Shown piece after piece: positions 1-6,025 of a DNA stretch of 6,528 bases. Numbering within the stretch: position 1 is the first letter of the stretch; each line of letters begins with the position of its first letter. Location: positions 1 through 6,528 of the forward strand of contig CANGUS010000104.1 in assembly GCA_947457085.1 (NCBI GenBank), in the 5' to 3' direction. A program made the position numbers and the translations under genes. Source of the stretch: Bacteroidota bacterium (GTDB taxonomy: Bacteria; Bacteroidota; Bacteroidia; Chitinophagales; Chitinophagaceae). Below the pieces are notes generated by a model. It had not been told where the DNA came from. It ran no database searches and saw only the letters and a list, made by a program, of their open reading frames with translations.

Positions 1-1
1 A

Positions 2-91
2 AAATTTAATTCTAAAATTAATCAAGGTATGTTAGCAAATACAACCTTTATCACCAATATTAAATTTAAAATAACGGCAAAAAAACCATAA
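2..91 (+). CDS. 3' end of an upstream gene (partial), possibly an outer-membrane protein
   Basis: One frame is open from the window edge to a TAA at 89-91, giving about 29 C-terminal residues that end in ITAKKP. The other two forward frames close early. A strong intrinsic terminator starts 22 bases after this stop, as expected at the end of a transcription unit, and this is the main support for a real gene. The tail contains LANT and then alternating residues (TNIKFKI), as in a last beta-strand. This faintly recalls the C-terminus of the type IX secretion protein PorV, which I remember lying near cdd in flavobacteria. That identity is a guess; the piece is too short to assign a family. Confidence 0.5.
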   Translation, partial: KFNSKINQGMLANTTFITNIKFKITAKKP

Positions 92-113
92 GAATTTTCT
101 TGTCAAATTAATT

Positions 114-145
114 AAAGCTGTTCTTTTGAACGGCTTTTTTATTTT
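114..145 (+). terminator. Rho-independent terminator
   Basis: AAAGCTGTTC (114-123) pairs with GAACGGCTTT (128-137) across a TTTT loop, giving a 10-bp stem with a single G-U wobble. A run of six T (135-140) and further T-rich sequence follow. It lies 22 bases after the stop of the upstream partial gene and 60 bases before the preferred start of the large barrel gene. It therefore separates the two transcription units and implies that the barrel gene has its own promoter. Confidence 0.85.
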
Positions 146-205
146 AGTTTATCATTGTCTATACAATTTCTTAATTTTATACGTTATTACGCACGACACT
201 TATCT

Positions 206-3200
206 TTGAATATAAAATTTATTTTACTGTCAATTTTTGGGGTTGCTTTTTTTTTGAAAGCAACGGCACAAGGTATTCAATTAAGCAATGTAAAATATAA
301 GAAAATAGCGATTGTAAGCGATGCGATAAAAATAGACTCATTGAGTTTAGTAGCACAGACAGTTTTTGTAAAAAATGTTGACACAACAAATTATTTCATT
401 GATTATATAAAGAGTCAATTAGTTTGGAAAACAAAGCCCAATCTAGATAGTGTGGAGATCATTTATCGAGTATTGCCAATTACTTTTTCAAAAAAATATT
501 TTCATAAAGACATTCGCCGTTTAGAAACTAATTTTTTTATAAATCCTTATTATTATGATGAAAATGAAGCTAATAAAAATCTGCCTTTTGTAGATTTTGG
601 CAATGTAGATTATGCAGGCAGTTTTGGTAGAGCCTTGTCACTTGGTAATAGCCAAGATGTAGTTTTAAATTCACAATTTAATTTGCAATTAGAAGGGGAT
701 TTAGGGGATAGTATAAAATTAACTGGTGCGATTACAGATAATACCATTCCTTTTCAACCAGAAGGGAATACACAACAAATCCAGGAGTTTGATAGGATTT
801 TTCTTCAACTTTCAAAAAAAAAGGCGCAGTTAATTGCAGGAGATTTTGACATTAAAAGGCCATCTGGTTATTTTATGAATTTCTATAAACGGGTTCAAGG
901 TGGATATGTTTCTAATGCGTATAAAACTGGCAAGTTTGGTGAAAATAAAATTGCCATTGGAGCATCATTAGCAAAAGGAAAATTCGTAAGAAATATATTG
1001 GTTTCATTAGAGGGAAATCAAGGTCCTTACAAATTAACTGGTCCCAATGGTGAGCAATATTTTGTAGTTTTAGCTGGTACAGAAAGAGTTTATATAGATG
1101 GAGTACAATTAACAAGAGGAGAAGAAATGGACTATGTTATTGACTATAATTCTGCTGAAATTACGTTCATGCCAAAACGTATCATTACGAAAGATTTAAG
1201 AATCATTGTTGAGTTTGAATTTTCTGATAAAAACTATTTAAATTCATTGTTTTATGTAAATGATGAATGGCAAATCAATAAAAAAATACAAGTTAGATTC
1301 AATGCATATTCAAATCAAGATGCAAAAAACCAGTCAATTCAACAATCGTTAGATTCTTCTCAAAAAAGATTTTTAGCTCTTTTGGGAGACAGTATTCAAC
1401 GGGCATATTATCCAAGTGCTCGATTGCAGGACACGTTTAGTAATAGTAAAATTTTGTATAAAAAAACAGATACCTTAGTTGCTTCCGTTTTATACAACAA
1501 TATATACGTTTTTTCTACCAATCCAGATAGTGCTAAATATAGCTTGAGTTTTACGAGTGTAGGGGCTGGCAATGGAAATTATCGTCAATCTATTAATAGC
1601 GCAAATGGAAGAGTATATGAATGGATTGCACCTGTGAATAATATCAAACAAGGAGATTATGAGCCAATATTGGTCTTAATTACTCCTAAACAACAACAAC
1701 TATTTACATTAGGTGCGAGTGTAAAAATTGACAGTAATAAAAATTTAATGATAGAATCTGCATTGAGTAACTATGACCCCAATATGTTTTCTACTATAAA
1801 TAATGAAACTCATTTAGGAACTGCGTTTAAAATAGTGTATGATGAAAAACGAGAGTTGAATAAGAAAAAATGGGCTTTGTTCAGTAAGTTGAATTATGAA
1901 TTTGTGCAAGATCGATTTAAGCCTTTAGAACGCTTTAGAAATGTAGAATTTGCTCGAGATTGGAATGTTTCTCCTACTGCACTTTCCGAAAACGAGCACT
2001 TAGGTAATATTTCCTTCTCTATGGTTAAAACGGATATTACAAAAATAGACTATCAATTTGGAAGCTATTTAAGAGGTAATTCGTTTAAAGGGTTTCAACA
2101 TGTTGCGAGTTATTTTTACAATAAAAATGGATTGCGTTTTTTGGCTAACGGAAACTTAATTACACAATCTTCTTTTGAAATGAACGCTGCTTTTTTTAGG
2201 CCGGTGATTGAAATTGAAAAAAGATTTAAAGCGCTGAAAAATAGTATTCTAGGTTCCAAATATATTCTAGAACACAATGATTTAAGATCTGCTAATAAAG
2301 ATAGTTTGTTGCCGAATGCATTTTCATTTGATGCATTGACTGCTTATATAAAGAGTAATGCAGATTCTAAAAACAATTACTCTTTTGAGTATACACTACG
2401 ACATGACAGGGCTCCAAAAGAGAATCAATTTAAACAAAGTACTTTAGGGCAAACATTTTCTTTGCTTGCAAATATTGCCTCTATTAATAACCATGACATT
2501 AAATTTGTAGGAGCTTATCGAAGCTTGCAAATTTCAGATTCAACCATTACGACTCTCAAGCCTGATGAAAGTTTGTTAGGTAGATTGGAATATAATTTTT
2601 CGTTTCTAAAAAATGTACTAACAGGTAATATTTTATATGAACTGGGTTCTGGGCAAGAATTAAAAAGAGAATACACCTACGTTGAAGTGCCTGTTGGACA
2701 AGGATTATATGTTTGGAGAGACTATAATAGTGATAATTTAAAACAATTAAACGAATTTGAGCTAGCTGTTTTCCCGGATGAAAAAAGATACATCAGAATT
2801 TTTACACCAACTAGTCAATATATAAAAGCAAAATATGCTCAATACAATCAAACTTTTTCCATCAACCCCAAAAACTTATTTTCAGTTGCCAATACATCAC
2901 GTATAAAAAATATTGTATCAGCAATATATCTACAATCAAGCATCCAATTAAATAATCGATTTATAGGCACTCAAGGACTAGAGCAATATAATCCATTTAT
3001 TAGAAATTTTTCAGACAGTTTGCTCATCAACAATTCATCGTCTGTTATAAATTCATTTTTTATCAATCGCTTTAATAATAATTGGGGTGTAGAATTTATT
3101 CAATCTATTATTTCAGGAAAAACATTGCTTAATTATGGAATAGATGGAAGGAAAAATGTTGAAAATCAATTAAGAATACGAATGAATATAAAACAATATT

Positions 3201-3682
3201 TTACACTTGGGTGCATTCTAAAAAAAGGAAATAAAATATTCGCATCTCAATTTTTAGAAACACGAAATTATATTATTGATAATCAAATGATAGAACCCAA
3301 TGTCACCTTGTTTTTATTCAAAAATCAATTAAGAATTTTAACTAGTTACAAATATGACATTCGTAAAAATGCCATACTATATGGAGGTGAAAAGTCAACA
3401 TCTAATAATATCAATATTGATTTAAGATATAATATTATTAGCTCTGGAAACATGAATTTAAAAACTACTTATTCTTCAATTAGCTATAATGCGACAAGTA
3501 ATTCTACTATAGGATATATTATGTTGGATGGGTTGCAAAAAGGAAGTAACTGGCTTTGGCAAATTAGTTTTGAAAAACGAATTTCGAAAAATATTGAAAT
3601 GAGTTTGCAATATGAAGGTCGAAAACCAGCATCTACAACTATAATTCATACAGGACGGGCTAGTGTGAGAGCAATATTTTAA
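206..3682 (+). CDS. Large secreted outer-membrane beta-barrel protein of unknown function (Bacteroidota)
   Basis: About 1158 residues. There is no in-frame ATG before codon 224, so a TTG must start it. TTG at 206 is preferred because it gives a compact signal peptide (K4, hydrophobic 5-17, ATA|Q cleavage after residue 21). TTG at 155 would add 17 residues and start 9 bases after the terminator T-tract. After an N-terminal soluble part come conserved-looking segments: GRALSLGNSQDVVLN (141-155), EGNTQQIQEFD (from 186), IAGDF (to 214) and a GPYKLTG...DYVIDYN...EITF block (273-321). The remainder alternates polar and hydrophobic residues, as in beta-barrels. An EF-hand-like loop DYNSDNLKQLNE lies at 839-850. 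The protein ends in IHTGRASVRAIF, with the terminal Phe typical of barrel proteins. It looks like uncharacterised 1000-1200-residue Bacteroidota proteins, and its general style recalls SprA, but it is about half SprA's size and I do not claim homology. Location in the outer membrane is inferred; function is unknown. Confidence 0.85.
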   Translation: MNIKFILLSIFGVAFFLKATAQGIQLSNVKYKKIAIVSDAIKIDSLSLVAQTVFVKNVDTTNYFIDYIKSQLVWKTKPNLDSVEIIYRVLPITFSKKYFHKDIRRLETNFFINPYYYDENEANKNLPFVDFGNVDYAGSFGRALSLGNSQDVVLNSQFNLQLEGDLGDSIKLTGAITDNTIPFQPEGNTQQIQEFDRIFLQLSKKKAQLIAGDFDIKRPSGYFMNFYKRVQGGYVSNAYKTGKFGENKIAIGASLAKGKFVRNILVSLEGNQGPYKLTGPNGEQYFVVLAGTERVYIDGVQLTRGEEMDYVIDYNSAEITFMPKRIITKDLRIIVEFEFSDKNYLNSLFYVNDEWQINKKIQVRFNAYSNQDAKNQSIQQSLDSSQKRFLALLGDSIQRAYYPSARLQDTFSNSKILYKKTDTLVASVLYNNIYVFSTNPDSAKYSLSFTSVGAGNGNYRQSINSANGRVYEWIAPVNNIKQGDYEPILVLITPKQQQLFTLGASVKIDSNKNLMIESALSNYDPNMFSTINNETHLGTAFKIVYDEKRELNKKKWALFSKLNYEFVQDRFKPLERFRNVEFARDWNVSPTALSENEHLGNISFSMVKTDITKIDYQFGSYLRGNSFKGFQHVASYFYNKNGLRFLANGNLITQSSFEMNAAFFRPVIEIEKRFKALKNSILGSKYILEHNDLRSANKDSLLPNAFSFDALTAYIKSNADSKNNYSFEYTLRHDRAPKENQFKQSTLGQTFSLLANIASINNHDIKFVGAYRSLQISDSTITTLKPDESLLGRLEYNFSFLKNVLTGNILYELGSGQELKREYTYVEVPVGQGLYVWRDYNSDNLKQLNEFELAVFPDEKRYIRIFTPTSQYIKAKYAQYNQTFSINPKNLFSVANTSRIKNIVSAIYLQSSIQLNNRFIGTQGLEQYNPFIRNFSDSLLINNSSSVINSFFINRFNNNWGVEFIQSIISGKTLLNYGIDGRKNVENQLRIRMNIKQYFTLGCILKKGNKIFASQFLETRNYIIDNQMIEPNVTLFLFKNQLRILTSYKYDIRKNAILYGGEKSTSNNINIDLRYNIISSGNMNLKTTYSSISYNATSNSTIGYIMLDGLQKGSNWLWQISFEKRISKNIEMSLQYEGRKPASTTIIHTGRASVRAIF
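242..264 (+). repeat. Perfect 8-bp inverted repeat around a T9 tract in signal-peptide codons
   Basis: GTTGCTTT (242-249) is the exact reverse complement of AAAGCAAC (257-264), with a 7-base T-rich loop. The left arm merges into a run of nine T (247-255). It lies 36 bases after the preferred TTG start, within the hydrophobic core codons of the signal peptide. It could form an early mRNA hairpin, and the T run is a possible slippage site. The repeat itself is seen directly; any role is inferred. Confidence 0.5.
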
Positions 3683-3703
3683 ATTTTTATAACTAAATTA
3701 GGG

Positions 3704-3711
3704 TATATTTG
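3704..3711 (+). promoter_or_regulatory. Putative -7 box (TAnnTTTG) for cdd
   Basis: TATATTTG matches the Bacteroidota TAnnTTTG element and ends 11 bases before the cdd ATG, in the 40-base gap after the barrel gene. No clear TTTG -33 element is seen at the usual distance; only T-rich sequence is present at 3684-3689. If used, the 5' leader would be only a few bases long. Such boxes arise by chance at roughly one per kilobase in DNA this AT-rich, so the position is the main support. Confidence 0.4.
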
Positions 3712-3722
3712 ATAGACAAATT

Positions 3723-4202
3723 ATGGCAATATTTCAATTTAACTATACCGAACTCAACAATGATAAAGAACTCACTAGTTCTGACTATCATTTGCTTTCA
3801 GAAGCAAAACGTATAACTGAGGGAGCGTATGCTCCCTATTCAAAATTTAAAGTAGGCGCATCTGTACTTTTAAAAAATGGGAAAATTATCCTCGGTGTAA
3901 ATATAGAAAATGCATCTTATCCTGTTGGAATTTGTGCAGAGCGAAGTGCATTGGCATCAGCTATTTCACAATTTCCTGAAGTAGAAATAGAAGCGATTGC
4001 AATTAGTTATTTAGCTTCTAAAGGTGAAAATGATAAGCCAGCCTTTCCCTGTGGGATGTGTAGGCAATTTATTTCCGAATGTGAAGATAGAAACCAAAGC
4101 CCCATTCGATTGATATTGGGTGCTCAAAATGGGAAAGTCATCTTGTTAGAAACTTCAAAAAATTTATTGCCCTTTAGCTTTACCAGTGCAGATTTAGGGT
4201 AA
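3723..4202 (+). CDS. cdd: Cytidine deaminase
   Basis: A complete 159-residue protein. Cytidine deaminase hydrolyses cytidine and deoxycytidine to uridine and deoxyuridine plus ammonia in cytoplasmic pyrimidine salvage. The family signatures are all present: YAPYSKFKVGA (36-46), NIEN substrate-binding residues (N60, E62), CAERSA with zinc ligand C71 and catalytic E73, and PCGMC with zinc ligands C110 and C113. Three cysteine ligands mark the homotetrameric class (B. subtilis type) rather than the dimeric E. coli type. It carries about 20 more N-terminal residues than the roughly 136-residue B. subtilis enzyme, and no ATG closer to the core is available. It follows the barrel gene by 40 bases on the same strand with a promoter-like box between, so it may be transcribed alone or by read-through. 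No functional link to the barrel protein is evident. Confidence 0.97.
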   Translation: MAIFQFNYTELNNDKELTSSDYHLLSEAKRITEGAYAPYSKFKVGASVLLKNGKIILGVNIENASYPVGICAERSALASAISQFPEVEIEAIAISYLASKGENDKPAFPCGMCRQFISECEDRNQSPIRLILGAQNGKVILLETSKNLLPFSFTSADLG

Positions 4203-4275
4203 TTTTATTTTTCAATAATTTGTCAGAATTGAATGATATAAGTGAAAACCCACATCAGTAAGATTTATAAATAAT

Positions 4276-4653
4276 TTATCGCCCAGCTCTTTTCATGATC
4301 ATTTTTCTGAATTCTTTTTCTGTAACAAACAATTGATTTACTTGTTGTGTCGAAAGCATCTTAGAAAATAAACTAGCATACCTCTTCTTAATATCCAAAG
4401 CGCGTTGCTCTTGATCTAAAATATCGTCTACACTTCGTTCATCTTTATTTTGTTGGCGGCGTTGTTGGATTAAATTTTTCATTTCATCCTCATATTGATT
4501 GTAAACCGGCCAAAATTTTTGAGCCGTAGCCGCATCTAAATTTAATTTTTCTGAAATAAAAGCCACTTTTAAGGATTCTATTTTTTCGCCTTTTTGTGCA
4601 AATGACGGCAATAAAAACAAGGAAAATAATAATGTTGTAAAAATTCGTTTCAT
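4276..4653 (-). CDS. Secreted Spy/CpxP-like small protein, putative sensor of the ECF sigma system
   Basis: 125 residues with a clear signal peptide (K2, R3, hydrophobic core, SFA|Q cleavage after residue 19). The mature protein of about 106 residues is charged and probably all-helical. It contains KIESLKVAFISEKLNL, AQKFWPVYNQYEDEM (44-58) and a C-terminal LSTQQVNQLFVTEKEF segment. Similar small Bacteroidota proteins are often annotated as sensors of ECF-type sigma factors and resemble the Spy/CpxP group of periplasmic proteins with LTxxQ-like repeats. It has no cysteine. It is the last gene of the sigma operon, starting only 4 bases after the putative anti-sigma stop, which suggests translational coupling. 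A role in periplasmic sensing or chaperoning is inferred from fold type and position. I see no convincing terminator between its stop and cdd. Confidence 0.8.
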   Translation of the reverse strand: MKRIFTTLLFSLFLLPSFAQKGEKIESLKVAFISEKLNLDAATAQKFWPVYNQYEDEMKNLIQQRRQQNKDERSVDDILDQEQRALDIKKRYASLFSKMLSTQQVNQLFVTEKEFRKMIMKRAGR

Positions 4654-4657
4654 AATT

Positions 4658-5314
4658 TTATAAGTAATTTTTTAAATCTTCTATTGGTAGATTATTTATT
4701 TGGGATTCTATAATTTCATTTTCTAATTGATTGACGTCTATTGATGTTTCGTCAATTGTTTCGGTAACAATGTCAGTGCTGAATTCTGCTTGATGTTGCA
4801 TAATATAAGCATTGATTTCATTTATTGAAATGGTCGCTAACTGTTGTTCAATATTTACTGTTTTGGTTGGTTTTAAAAATAGAAAGCCAATTCCTAGAAT
4901 TAAAATGATTGAGGCTGCTATTGAAAAAACTTGTGTTTTAGTATAGGTATATCGAAGCGGTTTTATTTCCTTTTTTTGAAAATCTATTTTCGATTTCAAT
5001 TCATTTTCAATACGTTCAAAATAGTCTTTTGGCAAAGCAAAGGGCATTGTTTTGGGGAAAGATTCCAGTTTAGCTTCCGTTGTAACAATTGATATAATTT
5101 CATTTTCATTTAGTTGAAAAAAATTATTTTCTACTTCATATGGCATTCTTGGGGGTAAAGTTGCCAAAAAGTCTTCTACTTTTATTAAGTCTAAAACGGA
5201 TTCTGAAAAATTAGTAAAGTAATTGAAAGGGACATCCATAGGCGATTTCAAGTCATTTGGAATATCAATTCCAATGTCTTTTAGTTCGTTTGCTATGTTT
5301 TTTGAGTCGTTCAT
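4658..5314 (-). CDS. Single-pass membrane protein, putative anti-sigma factor
   Basis: 218 residues with an ATG start and no signal peptide. A cytoplasmic N-terminal part (about 1-128) leads to one transmembrane helix (129-147, SIAASIILILGIGFLFL core, K148 after it) and an acidic C-terminal part (about 150-218) predicted to be periplasmic, ending in LPIEDLKNYL. The N-terminal part carries a repeated short motif: VPFNYF (28-33), a weaker ENNFF (62-66) and LPKDYFERI (94-102). The protein has no cysteine, so it lacks the HxxxCxxC zinc motif of ZAS anti-sigma factors, and no FecR-like domain is visible. The anti-sigma role rests on position (33 bases after the ECF sigma gene, 4 bases before the secreted protein) and on topology: cytoplasmic domain, membrane span, exported tail. 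Direct homology to a characterised anti-sigma family is not visible to me. Confidence 0.75.
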   Translation of the reverse strand: MNDSKNIANELKDIGIDIPNDLKSPMDVPFNYFTNFSESVLDLIKVEDFLATLPPRMPYEVENNFFQLNENEIISIVTTEAKLESFPKTMPFALPKDYFERIENELKSKIDFQKKEIKPLRYTYTKTQVFSIAASIILILGIGFLFLKPTKTVNIEQQLATISINEINAYIMQHQAEFSTDIVTETIDETSIDVNQLENEIIESQINNLPIEDLKNYL

Positions 5315-5347
5315 TTCGCGTGTTTGACAATAATTTGATATAAAAGT

Positions 5348-5917
5348 TTAATGGGTTCTAATAAATTCTTCAACTTTTTTTGCAGCATGGTGGTATGAGG
5401 CCTTCAAAGAACCTTCAGAAGTCTCTAAAACTTCTGCCATTTTTTCGTAGGGCATTTCATCATAATACCGTAAAGTAAATACAGCTCTTTGTTTTTCGGG
5501 TAAACTTTGTATTGCTAATTGCAGTTTCCATTCTAAATTATTGGGATCAAATCCTTTTTCTGCTTTTAGAGAATTACTCAAAACATTGCCTAATTCTGAG
5601 CCATCATCAGAAATAGACAGCGATCTTCGTTTTTTTTGTTGTTCCAAGTAAGTAAGAGTTTCGTTCGTTGCAATCCGATACATCCATGTATAAAGACTAG
5701 AATCTTGACGAAAATTTGCTAAACTGCGCCAAATTTTCACAAACATATTTTGTAAAACATCATTCGTGTCTTCATGGTGCACCAGCATTCTTCTAATATG
5801 CCAATAAAGTCGCTCTTGGTATTTTTTAACCAAAAGGGTAAAGGCTTTTTCTCGACTTTGCTCATTTTGAAACAAATTCAATATTTCAGAATCCTCTATT
5901 TCGATTATTTTACTCAT
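5348..5917 (-). CDS. RNA polymerase ECF-type sigma-70 factor
   Basis: 189 residues from the ATG at 5917. Region 2 spans about 23-92, including DTNDVLQNMFVKIWRSL (50-66, core-binding 2.1/2.2 and -10 recognition) and SLYTWMYRIATNETLTYL (74-91). A linker of about 40 residues follows, then region 4 (about 131-187) with SLPEKQRAVFTLRYYDEMPY and the helix-turn-helix EKMAEVLETSEGSLKASYHHA. It lacks regions 1 and 3, as ECF factors do, and the length is normal. The open frame extends upstream to a TTG at 5938, but that TTG is part of a TATCTTTG promoter-like box, so the ATG is the better start. It heads a three-gene minus-strand operon with a putative membrane anti-sigma factor and a secreted sensor. 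It would direct core polymerase to envelope-related promoters and often such factors drive their own operon. The regulon cannot be read from this window. Confidence 0.93.
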   Translation of the reverse strand: MSKIIEIEDSEILNLFQNEQSREKAFTLLVKKYQERLYWHIRRMLVHHEDTNDVLQNMFVKIWRSLANFRQDSSLYTWMYRIATNETLTYLEQQKKRRSLSISDDGSELGNVLSNSLKAEKGFDPNNLEWKLQLAIQSLPEKQRAVFTLRYYDEMPYEKMAEVLETSEGSLKASYHHAAKKVEEFIRTH

Positions 5918-5935
5918 TTTAGCTAATAACAAATT

Positions 5936-5943
5936 CAAAGATA
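5936..5943 (-). promoter_or_regulatory. Putative -7 box (TAnnTTTG) for the sigma operon
   Basis: On the minus strand the sequence reads TATCTTTG, an exact TAnnTTTG match, ending 18 bases before the sigma-factor ATG at 5917. No good TTTG -33 element lies about 20 bases upstream, so it may be a weak housekeeping promoter, an activated one, or a chance match. It overlaps the TTG at 5938 that would otherwise be taken as the start codon. Confidence 0.45.
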
Positions 5944-6010
5944 ATGCTTAGGTTCAATAGTCTGTAATAAAAATCTAGGATTCTACTTTAACATATTATC
6001 AATTAATTAG

Positions 6011-6018
6011 TATGTTTG
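6011..6018 (+). promoter_or_regulatory. Putative -7 box (TAnnTTTG) for the L,D-transpeptidase gene
   Basis: TATGTTTG matches TAnnTTTG and ends 7 bases before the ATG at 6026. CTTTA at 5986-5990 sits about 20 bases upstream, a partial match to the TTTG -33 element. Initiation about 6-8 bases after the box would give a leaderless or nearly leaderless mRNA. The box lies in the 108-bp region shared with the divergent sigma operon. Confidence 0.4.
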
Positions 6019-6025
6019 TCATTAA

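Noticed and set aside
814..822. A9 run in the barrel gene as a second phase-variation site
   Set aside because: It encodes ordinary Lys codons in a SKKKAQ segment of an AT-rich gene; alone it gives no reason beyond base composition.
912..1115. Minus-strand open frame of 67 codons
   Set aside because: It lies wholly inside the barrel gene, has no recognisable motif, and is explained as the antisense shadow of that gene.
4211..4233. Inverted repeat TTCAAT...ATTGAA between cdd and the convergent gene, a possible shared terminator
   Set aside because: The stem is only 6 bp and AT-rich, with an 11-base loop and no following T-run on either strand. The 73-base gap holds nothing I can support.
5972..5982. 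AATC-TAG-GATT small inverted repeat in the divergent promoter region, a possible operator
   Set aside because: Arms of 4 bases are expected by chance in such AT-rich DNA; no second copy was seen.
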